Source: Anastatus disparis (taxonomy: Eukaryota > Arthropoda > Insecta > Hymenoptera > Eupelmidae). Taken from it: a stretch of DNA of 64,000 nt. A program made the position numbers and the translations under genes. The notes under the pieces were generated by a model that was given only the letters and a program-made list of their open reading frames with translations, was not told where the DNA came from and did no database searches. Each line of letters begins with the position of its first letter. The first letter of the stretch is position 1. The stretch is taken from contig JAFFSR010000292.1 of NCBI GenBank assembly GCA_017163975.1, positions 4,543,501-4,607,500 of the forward strand, given 5' to 3'. Of this stretch, positions 43,946-56,273 are shown piece after piece.

Positions 43946-46056
43946 ATCAAAAAAATATAAAGCCCAAGAAAATATAAGGCCCAAGAAAATATAAGCCCAA
44001 AAAATATAGACCGAAAAAATATTGGGCCCAAAAAAATATTAAGCCCAAAAAATAATAGGGCCCAAAAAATATAGGGCCCAAGAAAGTATAAGGCTCAATA
44101 AAATATAAGGCCCAAAAAATATAGAGACCGAAAAAATACTGGGCCCAAGAAAATATAAGGCCCAAAAAATATGGAGAACGAAAAAATATTGGGCCTAAAA
44201 AAATATTAAGTCCGAAAAATTATTAGGCCCAAAAAATATAGGGCCCAAGAAAGAATAAGGCTCAATAAAATATAAGGCCCAAAAAATATAGAGACCGAAA
44301 AAATACTGGGCCCAAAAAAATTAGGGCCCAAGAAAATATAAGGCCCAAAAAATATGGAGAACAAAAAAATATTGGGCCTAAAAAAATATTGAGTCAAAAA
44401 AATTATTAGGCCCAAAAAATATAGGGCCCAAGAAAGTATTAGGCTCAATAAAATATAAGGCCCAAAAAATATAGAGACCGAAAAAATATAGGGCACAAAA
44501 AAATATTAAGTCCAAAAAATTATAAGGCCCAGAAAAATATAAGGCCCAAGAAAGTATTAGGCACAATAAAATATAAGGCCCAAAAAAATATAGAGACCGA
44601 AAAAATATTGGGCCCAAAAAAATATTGAGTCCAAAAAATATAAGGCCCAAGAAAGTATAAGGCTCAATAAAATATGAGGCCCAAAAAATTATAAGGCCCA
44701 AGAAAATATAAGCCTCAATAAAAAATAAGGTCCAAAAAATATAGAGACCACAAAAATATTGGGCTTAAAAAAATATTGAGTCCAAAAAATTATAAGACCC
44801 AAAAAAATATAAGGCCCAAGAAAGTATAAGGTTCAATAAAATATAAGGCCCAAAAAATATAGAGACCGAAAGAATACTGGGCCCAAAAAAATTAGGGCCC
44901 AAGAAAATATAAGGCCCAAAAAATATAGAGACCAAAAAAATATTGGGCCTAAAAAAATATTGAGTCCAAAAAATTATTAGGCCCAAAAAATATAGGGCTC
45001 AAGAAAGTATAAGGCTCAATAAAATATAAGGCCCAAAAAATATAGAGACCGAAAAAATACTGGGCCCAAAAAAATTAGGGCCCAAGAAAATATAAGGCCC
45101 AAAAAATATGGAGAATGAAAAAATATTGGGCCTAAAAAAATATTGAGTCCAAAAAATTATTAGGCCCAAAAAATATAGGGCCCAAGAAAGTATTAGGCTC
45201 AATAAAATATAAAGCCCAAAAAATATAGAGATCAGAAAAATATTGGGCCTAAAAAAATATTGAGTCCAAAAAATTATAAGACCCAAAAAAATATTAGGCC
45301 CAAGAAAGTATAAGGTTCAATAAAATATAAGGCCCAAAAAATATAGAGACCGAAAAAATACTGGGCCCAAAAAAATCAGGGCCCAAGAAAATATAAGGCC
45401 CAAAAAATATGGAGAACGAAAAAATATTGGGCCTAAAAAAATATTGAGTCCAAAAAATATAAGGCCCAAGAAAGTATAAGGCTCAATAAAATATGAGGCC
45501 CAAAAAATTATAAGGCCCAAGAAAATATAAGGCTCAATAAAATATAAGGTCCAAATATATATAGACTGAAAAAATATTGGGCCTAAAAAAATATTGAGTC
45601 CAAAAAATTATAAGGCCCAAAAAAATATAAGGCCCAAGAAAGTATAAGGTTCAATAAAATATAAGGCCGAAAAAATATAGAGACCGAAAAAATACTGGGC
45701 CCAAAAAAATATTAAGTCCAAAAAATTATAAGGCCCAAAAAATATGGAGACCGAAAAAATATTGGGCCTAAAAAAATATTGAGTCCAAAAAATTATAAGG
45801 CCCAAAAAAATATAAGGCCCAAGAAAGTATAAGGATTAATAAAATATAAGGCCCAAAAAATATAAAGACCGAAAAAATACTGGTCCCAAAAAAATATTAA
45901 GTCCAAAAAATTATAAGGCCCAAGAAAGTATTAGGCTCAATAAAATATAAGGCCCAAAAAATATAGAGACCGAAAAAATATTGGGCCCAAAAAAATATTG
46001 AGTCCAAAAAATTATAAGGCCCAAAAAATATAAGGCCCAAGAAAATATAAGGCTCA
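43946..46056. repeat. 2.1-kb minisatellite, 14-16-bp monomer (AAAAAATATAAGGCCC)
   Basis: More than 130 tandem variants of AAAAAATATAAGGCCC, alternating with versions carrying GAGACCG, TTGGGCC and GAGTCCA. Ordered strings of about 12 monomers recur with a period near 186 bp (for example from about 44,220 and 44,406), so there is higher-order structure. Minus-strand frames stay open for up to 107 codons (Trp/Phe/Tyr-rich, WALYFxGPYIF) only because the monomer lacks stops; indels switch frames repeatedly. It immediately follows the Helitron remnant, and Helitrons often carry minisatellites. Confidence 0.93.
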
Positions 46057-46587
46057 AGAAAGACACATTTAAAAAATGCGGAGAACCGGAGAACCGGAGA
46101 ATCGGAGAAAAAAGTGGTTTCACTTTAATATAATATAAGATTATTATAGATTGAATAATTTTACTTGTTTAATTAAAAAATAACAATAATAATTATATAC
46201 ACTTCAATTTTATCATTCGAAACAACATTGTAATTAATTATATTAAAATTATTTTTTAAAATTTATAAAAGATGTCGCGACTTTTGAAAATTTTATGATC
46301 TTACTTGTTTTTAAAATTATTTACTAAAATTTATGACTAAATTTGATCATACCACAATGACGGCAAAAGAAAATATAACAAGTAACGAATTAATGGAAAA
46401 TAAAGAGAGATAAAAAAAAAAATTTGATAATTTACCCTGGTAACACAATCTGTTGCAAGCACGATTGCGCAGAACTTGCGTGGTCTGTTTCCACATTTTA
46501 ATGCATATCTGCTGAAATTTAATTGCGACTGAAACGTGCGACAGATTTGTAACAGATTGCCAATCGAAACGTGCGATTCAAAGATAA
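46057..46587. other. Intergenic, short GGAGAACC repeat then unique sequence
   Basis: About 46,078-46,110 holds three copies of CGGAGAACCGGAGAATC-type 10-11-mers. The rest is AT-rich; from about 46,430 it becomes less AT-rich and resembles the tandem duplication that follows. Confidence 0.5.
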
Positions 46588-46820
46588 GAATAAACGCGCA
46601 AACTTGCAGCAAAATCGAAGCATTCTTTCGTAAGAATATTACAGCAGCAATTTACTACAGAATTACATAAGAAAGACATAAGTTAAGTGCAATTATATGA
46701 CGAGAATAAGCACGCAAACTTGCAGCAGAATTGAAGCAGTCGTCCGTAAGAACCTTGCAGCAGCACTTTACCCCAGAATTAGATAAGAATTACATAAGTC
46801 AAGTGCAAATATATGCCCAC
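46588..46820 (+). repeat. 116-bp tandem duplication
   Basis: GAATAARCRCGCAAACTTGC followed by AGCARAATYGAAGCA and CCGTAAGAA occurs at 46,588 and again at 46,704, with about 80% identity. Non-coding. Confidence 0.8.
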
Positions 46821-47149
46821 TAGTTATATATTAAAATCACATTTGAATAAATATAAAAAAATTAATGAAACTCAAAGAGCTCTATGAGAAAGCATTCCGC
46901 CAAAGCACTTGGCAGCGTTTTTTGTATTGATAAGATGATATAAAATAGATAATAATTATTATTTTTCAACATATTATACTTCATTTATAAACATAATATA
47001 TTAATTTACCGTATTTTTGGCAGATTCTCTTTCTTGGTACTCAAGTAAATATGGTAAGAGAACGATCGACTACAATCATCTAAAAAAATATAGTGATTCA
47101 ACATTTATAATTTAGTAGATTATAATTCTCTAATTAAGGTAAAATATTG
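46821..47149. other. Intergenic downstream of the spliced gene
   Basis: Contains CTCTATGAGAAAGCATT (46,880), a dispersed motif also near 10,831 and 51,635. This stretch would hold the 3' untranslated region and poly-A site of the minus-strand gene ending at 47,150; I cannot choose a single AATAAA. Confidence 0.45.
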
Positions 47150-47299
47150 CTAACTATCAACGATATCGGCAGCATCGTTTAAAATAGCTTCAATATGCAT
47201 TTTGCAGTAGTCAATAATTTTAAATGTATAGTTTTGTTTGAATTCAACTACAAAATCTGTTTTATTATCTGCAAACATTGTTGTGTACTCTTGTTCAAT
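47150..47299 (-). CDS. Terminal exon C of the spliced gene
   Basis: 150 nt including TAG. The acceptor TATTTATGCTTTTGTAG is strong, and the codons start ATT GAA CAA GAG in phase 0, matching the phase-0 donor of exon B. Too short to be obvious as an isolated open frame, but clearly protein-like. Confidence 0.7.
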   Translation of the reverse strand: MEQEYTTMFADNKTDFVVEFKQNYTFKIIDYCKMHIEAILNDAADIVDS

Positions 47300-50200
47300 C
47301 TACAAAAGCATAAATATATTGAACATAATAAAATATGAAATCAAAAATTGTAAAAACTAAACCAATAAACCCTAAACCTTTGAAATTCAAATCCATGATC
47401 TCATAATCCATAAGTCCATGAAATAGTAACCAATACATCCTAAACTTAAGTAACTTTGAGCTATGAATCATAAATTCATATACTCTAAATCTACGAGCAC
47501 AGCACCGGTCAAGCATGAATTTATACTTTTAACGTTAAATTTATTACCTTTATTACATTCATTAACATATAATTCTAAATCCATGAATGTTTTATTTTGA
47601 ATACACTGCCTTATTGATAAACAATGACATGAGATCTCACGTGAGATCGGGTATCGACAAAAATTAAATTTTTACGCACATGAGATCTCATGACATTTTT
47701 TTTCAGTAGGGTGCTACACATAATTTTAAATCCATGAATATTTAATCTATTAATTTTTGAATCTAAAATTATAAACAAAAAATCTAAAGCTCCAAAATCA
47801 TAAATCGCAAATCTATAATAATTTCACCTAATGAATTTGAAATTTATAAATTATAAGCTCATAAGCCCGAAATTGATGAACGCATTGAATCTGAATTAAG
47901 GGTCCCTAAGCCCATCAACACTAGACCCAGGCACCATGAATTTATGAACCAAAAATCTAACGCCATTGAATGTAAAACGCATAATACCTAAATCCTAGAT
48001 CCTAATACGAAAAAAAACCTAAAAATCATAATCTTTAATGTATTAAACAACAAAAATTAAACAAAATTAGATACATGGGTCGCTTGGGTTGTCAGAAGAT
48101 GGTGACTTAATTCAATATTAAAAAATGTACACCCATCATTTATTTATTAACATCAGTATAAGACATCTATCTGGTTACAACTAAGTGAGAACTCTTTTCA
48201 AATAATAGAATGATAACTTAAGGTGCATATTTTTGAAAATTTATAGAATTGATTTTATTTCATTCACAAAAATGATGTTAATAAATAAATAATGGCAGGT
48301 GTACAATTTATTTTTAAAATTATTTTTTCTATCGTTATATGATAATTTAATGATTAAAGTATTCTTATGTACGTTTGTTCATTCATTATCAATATCGACT
48401 CTTAGTTTTACTCAGACTTTAGTTCAAAACCGCTATATTTTTCATCTGACTGCTAGCATCTTACTGCTGACTTATTCTTAAAGAGGCTCATCAGTCTTCC
48501 ATGTTATTTTCTAAACTAAAGAGCCTTTTATGAAACTTTGAAAAAATAATCTTCAAACTCTTATCTTTTCATTGCTTTAAACATAGGTTAAGTCATGCAA
48601 ATTTAAAGAAATCAATGTGTGAAATCGATCTTATACATAGGCCTTATTTAAAAAACACATGATCGGACTACGAGTTTTATTGTAATTTCATTAATGTACA
48701 ATTGTTTTTCATAAAAAAACTACTAACTTTCAATGAGGATCGTAATAAAACTGAGAAAAAGGGGGTTAACCATGAAAATAAAGAGAAAATGAGAGTAAAA
48801 GTTTAAAAATATTTAAACAATGTAGAAGCGAGTATTATTATTATAGTTTTAAATTAGCCTTTTGATTTTTAACTTAAGCCATGATCAAGTAGTAATTCTT
48901 TTCCGAGTGTGCCTGATGGGACTTTTTTCTCAGTTTTGCCTAGAGAGATTTTCTTTTTTTGTTTTTCGTGGTCTCTGGATTCTATTTCTCACAGAAAAAT
49001 TCAGAAAACATTTTTCAGAAATTTTTCTGAGCAATTGAGCCTCGGTGTACTAGAGTGTGAGTCGAGTGCCTTAGCCATATATTGCACATACGTATTACGA
49101 AGTGTGCTGTGTATACCGTCGTATATAAGTAAGTAAACATAAAGGACACAAAAAAAATTTTTACTTATGCAATGATTTTTGTTCTTGAAATAATAATGAT
49201 TATATTTGAGAAATACAAAGTGTATATATTTATGAAAATTTGCAATAATATAAGTGCCATTAAGGGACCCAAAACATGATATGGTCCTAGCCTGTTGATC
49301 CTCCTTAAACTCAGAACCCTTTAAAGTAGGTCTAATCTGTAGTCGTGCTCAACGCAAACGACCAACTCAACCCAATGCGAGCATTAGTATCTTTGCACAA
49401 TAAGTTAAGTGCACTGTAAGTCACTTGCAGGGTTTATCTTAATGTAAAAATAAAAATTCAGTAACATGTAAAATGATTCACCTTATTTACTTTTGTCATA
49501 AACATTCATAAACGTCGAACAGCATCATATGTTATTTGGATGCTTGTATTCAATAATATGAGAGAATGATTTCAAGTTACCAGGCTTCGACATCACCTCT
49601 TTTTAGGGTGATTAATTAAAACCATCATAAGCTGCATCATTGAATCAACAAATTTAATTGTGATCAACGTGATTAATGATACAATTATAGCACGATTAAA
49701 AATCAATGATCTTGTACATGAAAGTGATTTACAATGTACTATCACGCCAAAACTCCTTCTCTTTCATACGCAGAGTCTGAAAAACTTGTCATCTGAGCAG
49801 ATTCGAACAATCTGGCCAGCACTGGTAAGAAAAGAAAACAAGCCATTCGGAAAGTGAAGACAACCGCAAGTTTGTTGCAATAATGTCTCATTAGCGAATG
49901 CTGCTTGATATATTTTTTTATTGTATATGAATCGTCGTAATTTTATCTTTAATAATAGCAGTTTGCCAAAAAAAAACGTAGGAAAAACTTGCTTTGCAAT
50001 CGCATGAAATATGCGTTACCGTCAGGCTCTGTCTATGAATACTGCTTGAAGCGTCAATTTTTTGCTAATGTGTAGAAGACACTTTCATAAATATATAGAG
50101 CAATTTCTTGAAAAATCTAGGAAAGTCTCAAAACGGCCGTAACTACCTTAATCCGTAACTCATAGAATATCAAATGCTTAAAATTTCAATTCGGAATTTG

Positions 50201-51388
50201 TAACTCGGAACCAATAACTCAAAACTTATGTATTTTGAATCGATAAATCCGAAATGCATTAAAGAAGAAATCAAGAAACCTTGCACTCTAAAAATATTTT
50301 TAATCCTAAACCCTCAAATCTATGACTTGCGAACTTTAAAAACTGTTCCTAAAGCAACTTATAAATGTTTAATCTATAAATATTATATATAACTTTATAA
50401 GTTCTTACCAAAACTCCATTATAATCAATAAATCTTGGAAATTGTGTTAAAATGGAATGAATTGTCCAAGGCTCATTTTCATTTCTGTTAACTGTTAATT
50501 TTTCTTGTCGCATTTTCTGAGTTTCTGCCATTAACTGTTCTATGTCGGTCCTATTTTCTTAATTTGGTATCAACAATTTCAATATTTCAGTCTAAATTCA
50601 ATGAATAGTATAAATTTATTGACTGCTAAATATTGTAGCAATATTTGTAAAAAGTCTAAGAATAATCTATGTTGTTAATGTCAAAAAAAAAATAAATATT
50701 AAATAGAAATTAACAACGATGTGAAATTTAAAAAAATACGTGCCTAAAGTAATATATTATTCAAGCGAAAACAAGAGTTATTATTAAAAAATTCATGAAG
50801 TTACACGAAATTTACTTAATTAATTAATTTTGCATAGGAAAAAAAAAAAAAATATTTAATGATTGTATTGTTTGCTCCAAATGTCTGACAAAATCTTAAT
50901 TTTTTACTTATTTACTGAATTTGTATGTTCTCATACATACCCAAGTTAACTTTTTTATTTTCATATTTTTACTAAACGGAAGCTTAGATAATGATATAAG
51001 TTCCTCTATATTCCCTTATTGATACAAATTCACGGGAATTTTCCTTTATTAAATATGTAAATATATAAATTTTATTGTGTGTAAGCGAACTGACGAGAGG
51101 TAGCACTACCACTTGCATCACAGCAAATTTAAAAATACTTGAACAAGCGGGAACAATATGCGATTTTACTCCTTTATTGCATTATTTCCTATTATTGTAC
51201 GTATAGTTTTATACCTTTATATCGAAGATTTCTTCTTCCGTTGTTTCAGCTGTAACCTGAGTCAATAAATTGCTAAAGGTTTTTTTACTCGTTCGAGACT
51301 TATATTTTTTTTGTTCACTATTTAACAATTTGTTTTGATTTTTAAAACGGTTATCAAATAATCCTGTACTTCCATTGGACCAATGTTC
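47150..51388 (-). CDS. 3' part of a spliced host-type gene, three visible exons
   Basis: Three minus-strand exons join in frame. Exon A is 51,388-51,215 (58 codons, after TTTCCATTTTTTAG). Exon B is 50,534-50,409 (42 codons). Exon C is 47,299-47,150 (49 codons plus TAG, after TATGCTTTTGTAG). Donors are GTATAA after exon A and GTAAGA after exon B. The joined ~149-residue C-terminus starts in a Lys/Asn/Ser-rich part, continues with MAETQKMRQEKL, then IHSILTQFPRFIDYNG joined across the B/C intron to VLIEQEYTTMF, and ends in VEFKQNYTFKIIDYC. The pattern FPRF-D-x-x-G-x-[LI]-x-Q-x-[FY] reminds me of a conserved C-terminal block in uncharacterised, often SAM-domain-annotated, insect and fish proteins. 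That is a weak recollection. The 5' exons lie upstream of 51,388 and are not found; the large palindrome at 51,578-54,259 would lie in that intron. No function is assigned. Confidence 0.7.
47300..50408 (-). other. 3.1-kb intron of the spliced gene
   Basis: GT..AG intron. Contents: degenerate AAATCCATAAATCC-type low-complexity sequence (47,330-48,050 and again about 50,150-50,340), a short palindrome GACATGAGATCTCA with its inverse (about 47,627-47,692), an inverted repeat at 48,126-48,305, and two plus-strand open frames (48,909-49,136 and 49,660-49,857). The second open frame ends at CCAGCACTG|GTAAGAAAAG, a good donor on the plus strand, so it might be an exon of another transcript. I do not recognise either product. 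Confidence 0.5.
48126..48305. mobile_element. 180-bp inverted-repeat element
   Basis: TGTACACCCATCATTTATTT at the left is mirrored by AAATAAATAATGGCAGGTGTACA at the right, about 30 bp of pairing with a few mismatches. No clear target duplication. Confidence 0.65.
50409..50534 (-). CDS. Exon B of the spliced gene
   Basis: 126 nt if the acceptor is GAACAG before TTAATGGCAG, which keeps the frame from exon A. An alternative acceptor 16 nt upstream (AAAATAG) would give a 142-nt exon with a frame mismatch to exon A. The donor GGAGTTTTG|GTAAGA is strong. Confidence 0.65.
51215..51388 (-). CDS. Exon A of the spliced gene
   Basis: 174 nt, fully open, preceded on the minus strand by a good pyrimidine tract and AG, followed by GTATAA. 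Encodes EHWSNGSTGLF.., a basic middle and an acidic end (TTEEEIFDIK). Confidence 0.65.
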
Positions 51389-52266
51389 CTAAAAAATGGA
51401 AAGTAATGTTATTGGTATTTAAAAATTTACGTATCAGTAACTAAAATAATTTTTTTGACATTTGATAAAGCATGGACGTTATGAATAGTGTATTTGTATT
51501 CAGAGAAAGTGTTTGATTTTTATAATGCATTTAGTTAAAATAAATGAAAAATAATTAAATTTTAATTTCGATTTTAGTTTGAAGAAGCTCGATGGCCAGC
51601 TATAGTAAATTGTTAAAAAAAATAAATACAATGCTTTCTCTATGAGAAAGCAAAAATTTTTATTATTATTTAAAATTTTGAAAAGAGTTAATTGATATAC
51701 CTACAAAAATATCCCTGCAAATTTTCAGCAAGCTGATTTTTGTATAGATACTATCCCTAAATTCGCGTGTTTTATATCTTCACTGAGAGAAAATTCATGC
51801 TAATAGAGCATGCGAACTGCCATCTATGCGAGCATATAAAACATTGATACAAATATGACAGGCCGTGAGAAGCTCTATTAGTATTAGATTACCTTATACT
51901 AAAAAAGATGGTATGGAGAGTAACTAAAGCATGAACGGCATTCACTGATGACTCGCGTGGTATACTTCGATGACTCCCCACTCTCATATCCTTTGTTTGC
52001 TTGAGTCGCCTCCTCTTTTGGGTGGCGACGCGAGCAAACACGGCTGGTCTATACCCAAAATTATGTTGCACATTTCTTTAACGTATTTTCGTAGCGTGAA
52101 TCTTTTATTTCTTTTCTTTTCTTTTTTTATGAAGGGAGATACGTTATAAATATAACCTGTTAAACTTTTTAACTTTAAATAATTAATTTTTAACTTAAAA
52201 TTTAATTATTTTAAACCGCTGGGGGGCAGATGAGCATGTACGATTTTACGCCAGAGATATTTCGGA

Positions 52267-52338
52267 GTAGCGTTGGTCTAGTGCGTAACGTTCACGCTTT
52301 TCCTTTTGAGTACGCGAGTTCAACTCTCGGCTAGGGTC
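52267..52338 (+). pseudogene. tRNA-like sequence (Glu-type A box) with T-run, left arm
   Basis: TTGGTCTAGTGCGTAACG resembles the A box of Glu-type tRNAs, and GCGAG TTCAACT CTCGG forms a T arm with the B box and four of five pairs. An anticodon-arm-like CGCTTTTCCTTTTGAG lies between them. T8 follows at 52,341, as in a Pol III terminator. The acceptor stem (GTAGCGT against CTAGGGT) does not pair, so this is a tRNA-derived sequence rather than a working gene. Confidence 0.55.
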
Positions 52339-53477
52339 ACTTTTTTTTAAATTTTTTTTTATTGTTTCAATATTTTTTATTCCTTCTTATATTTATTTTT
52401 TTTAGATTTTGTATTTTTTTAATAATTTTAAAATTTAATTTTTCACAAGTACGCTTGTTTTTTTCAATGAAAATTTTTTAAAAATAAATTATTCTTTATA
52501 GGTAGTAATTACAAATATTGATAAATAAATAATAGTGATGTTTATTTTATAATAGTGATGTTTATTTTATAATAGTATAGTTTAATTTATTTATAATTTA
52601 GTTTATAAAATTTACAATAAATTACAATAAATAAATAAAACTAGAGAGATATTGGTCTTGATTTTCTTCTAGCTGGGATCTTTTCACATAAAATCATGAA
52701 AAGCCGCGACCACGGCCAACGCTCGATCCGAGTTGAGCAGTTGCGTTTTGTTGAAAAATTGCATCTTCTTTATAATTTTACAGTTTTGAACTACTATTCA
52801 GAAGGTTTACTGATTGCATATTAAAGTTGAGATTAAAATATTTCGATTAAAAAAACGTTCAAAAATCTCAGTCGTTAAAAGTTAGGTGAATAAAAAAGCG
52901 CAATTTAGCTCAAAAATGCATAGAAATAAAGCAACTTTTAGTCGAAATTCATTTCAATTTTCATCCCTTCATAAGTTTTAACAACTGAGCTTTGACGCGT
53001 TTTTTTAATCGAAAGGTTTTGATCTCAACTTAAGCAACAGTGAAACTCAGAATTATAGTTCCAAAACTGTAATTATAAGCAGATCAATTTTTAACAAAAC
53101 AGACAAACGCCAAACTCGGAAAATCGAGCGTTGGACCGAAGGACGCGGCTTTCTAATTTTATGTAGAAAAAGATCCCAAAGCGGAAAATCCAAGACCCAA
53201 GAACGTTAGTTATTATTATTTATGTTATAATATATATTGTATATTGAAATATGTTTATAAAGACAAAATTGAACTATAGTATTGTAAATATCACTATTAT
53301 TTATTTATTAATATTTTAAATTATTTTCTATATGAAATAATTTATTTAAAAATATTAATAAAAAACGAGCATATTTTAAGTAACTTGTGAAAAAATAGAT
53401 TTTAAAATTAATAAAAAAATAGAAAATAAAAAAAGCAATAAAAACTATTGAAATAATAAAAAAAAATTAAAAAAAAA

Positions 53478-53549
53478 GACCCTAGCCGAGAGTTGAACTC
53501 GCGTACTCAAAAGGAAAAGCGCGAACGTTACGCACTAGACCAACGTTAC
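53478..53549 (-). pseudogene. tRNA-like sequence with T-run, right arm
   Basis: Inverted copy of the sequence in the left arm (GACCCTAGCCGAGAGTTGAA on the + strand), pointing towards the palindrome centre and also followed by a T-run on its own strand. Differs from the left copy at a few positions (for example CGCGCTTTTCC, AACGTTGG). Confidence 0.55.
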
Positions 53550-54259
53550 TTCGAAATATCTCTGGCGTAAAATCGTACATGCTCATCTGCCCCCCAGCGG
53601 TTTAAAATAATTAAATTTTAAGTTAAAAATTAATTATTTAAAGTTAAAAAGTTTAACAGGTTATATTTATTAACGTATCTCCCTTCATAAAAAAAGAAAA
53701 GAAAAGAAATAAAAGATTCACGCTACGAAAATACGTTAACGAAATTTGCAACATGATTTTGGATATAGACCAGCCGTGTTTGCTCGCGTCGCCACCCAAA
53801 AGAGGAGGCGACTTGAGCAATAGAAGAATGCCATAGTTAGCAGTAAAGAAAGAATAGTGGACAAGCCACGTTGACTTCCTTCACGTCCCATGAGAGGATA
53901 CAGCGCTAGCTATCGAAGGATATTAGAGTGGGGAGCTACTAAAGCATGTAAACAAACAGTTTTTGGATAGCACAAACCTCGTAAGAGTAGATGGCGCTGT
54001 TATTAAAGCATAGGATGTTACTTACTAACTTTGGATACTAGACTACATGCTCTATTGGCATGAATTTTCTCTCAGTGTTGTAGTAAGAAGATAAATTTGA
54101 AGCGAGCATATATAAAAGAATCAACCGCTAAGGCTAGCTGAAAATTTGCAGAGATACTTTTGTATGTATAGATTAATGATTTTTCAAAATTTTGAAGAAT
54201 TCTGATAACTTTTAGTTTTTATAAACAATTTGTTATAGCTGGCGATCGAGTCTTCTTAA

Positions 54260-55454
54260 ATATTATATTACTAAAAGCTGCGTTTTTTTAACTTTATTAA
54301 GTTTTTTCTAAAGTTTTCAGGAATGCGTATATCACAACTGTAAAAATTCATCCAGTTTTAGATAACTTTTTTTAGTTGTGTTATCTTTTATTTTCATTTA
54401 AAAAAAAACAAAAAACAAAAAACGACCTTATTATTTTTGTATAAATCATTGAAATATGAAATGAATAGTTTTTCACCCAGGAAGTAAAAATGTCTTAAGG
54501 TATAAGGCCTAAGTTAAAATCTGAAAAAAAATCAAATTCAAATGTAATGAACAATCGAACGACAAAAACTTTAGTAGAAAAATCCCGAGTAGAAATGTAA
54601 TTAAGGCGTACATCCGTCCCGGATCCGGAGCCTGAAAATTATTGTCTGATCCAGCTCCTGCAATGTAACCAGGGAAAGTTCTGGTCCGGACACTAGTACC
54701 CTTATTTTAGGCAAAACTTATCAATACCGGAGTGGTACCGTAATATTTTAGTTCATTTATATTTATAACCTAATTTGTGAAATTTTTATAAAACACTTAT
54801 TAACATATTTTTATCGTTTAAATGAACAATTGTTTTATTTATTTTGAATAAAATACTTAAATTATTACTTTGGAAACAAAATATGAGCTAATTATATGTT
54901 TTATAAAAATTTAAAAAAAAGTCATTTACAGGCGCTACACATGCACGTGTCAGTTGAGCCTGAAATAAGGATTTTAGTGTCCGGCACATGCTGGTGAAAT
55001 AGTGTAGAAAAATCATATCTTATATGCTAAAAAAATTAACAAATTTTTGTAATTTTCAATCAATCATAACATTTAAACTGCAAAAGCTTTTTCAATGTAA
55101 TAAAGCTTAAATTAAAGTATTTAACTTGTACTTTCTTTGATTTATTATACATTTTTCTTAAACTAAATAGGTGGGGTACTCTCTTTGTAAACGTGCAGTT
55201 GCTATTTCATATTATAATTAATTTACTCCCACTTTTTATGTACAATTAGCACAAAAATCAATGCATGCGTTCCATTAGTACTATATGCTTTATAAACTAG
55301 AGTTGTAGTACAAATTTTTTCTTCAGAACGTGTGAGCTCCTATGCGACTTGTACTGCAAACTTCATACTCAAACAATTAAAATCTGCTTATTGTCTTTGA
55401 TACATAAAATAATAATAAGTTTACACCAGGGTTGCAAATATTTAAATCATTTTG
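54260..55454. other. Intergenic with a degraded transposon fragment
   Basis: About 55,030-55,160 resembles half of the foldback inside the LINE (8,100-8,290). About 54,610-54,720 is a less AT-rich patch (GTCCCGGATCCGGAGCCTGA) of unknown origin. No gene. Confidence 0.5.
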
Positions 55455-56060
55455 GGCTTTAAATAAATTTTAATTCACAAATCCTTTTTGAATTCGTAAT
55501 TAGAGTTTTATTTAATTAACAATTCCTTTTAAATTAATAATTAAAAATATTTTAATTAACAAATCAAAATCTGATCGTGAATTGAAAAGGCTTTAATTAA
55601 AAAATCAAAAGGAATTCTTAATTAAATAAATTTCAATTAAGAAATCAAAATGTAATCGTGAATTGAAAGGGCTTTAATTACAAAATCAAAAGGAATTCTT
55701 AATTAAATAAATTTCAATTAAGAAATCAAAATTTAATCGTGAATTGGAAGGGCTTTAATTCCAAAATCAAAAGGAATCCTTAATTAAATAAATTTCAATT
55801 AAAAAATCAAAATGTAATCGTGAATTGAAAGGGCTTTAATTCCAAAATCAAAAGGAATTCTTAATTGAATAAATTTCAATTAAGAAATCAAAAATTTAAT
55901 CGTGAATTGAAAGGGCTTTAATTCCAAAATCAAAAGGAATCCTTAATTAAATAAATTTCAATTAAGAAATCAAAATGTAATCGTGAATTGAAAGAGCGTC
56001 AGTTATGATTATGATTTGTGAATTCGAGGGCTTTAATTAAAAATTCCATAATTCCTTTTT
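55455..56060 (+). repeat. 82-bp tandem repeat, about six copies
   Basis: AATCGTGAATTGAAAGGGCT followed by TTAATTNCAAAATCAAAAGG and AATTCTTAATTAAATAAATT recurs at about 55,573, 55,654, 55,736, 55,817, 55,899 and 55,980. Outer copies are more diverged. Non-coding. Confidence 0.9.
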
Positions 56061-56084
56061 AATTAAACGTTTTAAAGGAATTTT

Positions 56085-56196
56085 TATCATATATATGTAT
56101 ATAGAAAAACATATGTGGACGCGCACATACATACGCACCTGGGCTCATATATATGCAACATTTCGTGTCGACCCAAACGCACACATACAGACAAGT

Positions 56197-56273
<77 letters not shown>

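Larger units (their letters stand above)
51578..54259. mobile_element. 2.7-kb palindrome with a tRNA-like sequence in each arm
   Basis: TTTGAAGAAGCTCGATGGCC at the left mirrors GGCGATCGAGTCTTCTTAAA at the right. Large blocks pair along the arms: the segment with GTCGCCTCCTCTTTTGGGTG, a TTTCTTTTCTTTTCTT tract, CCGCTGGGGGGCAGATGAGC, the tRNA-like sequence, and an inner palindrome (about 52,670-53,180) centred near 52,925. The middle parts of the outer arms have diverged (about 51,780-51,960 against 53,820-54,060). There is no transposase. It begins with the dispersed CTTTCTCTATGAGAAAGC motif. It lies in what should be an upstream intron of the minus-strand gene. Confidence 0.88.

Noticed and set aside
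44206..46123. Series of minus-strand open frames of 65-107 codons rich in Trp, Phe and Tyr
   Set aside because: They are created by the stop-free minisatellite monomer; indels switch the frame repeatedly and there is no independent coding signal.
48909..49136. 75-codon plus-strand open frame ending near GTAAGTAAAC
   Set aside because: Phe/Ser-rich composition, no family, and no partner exon; kept only as a remark under the intron entry.
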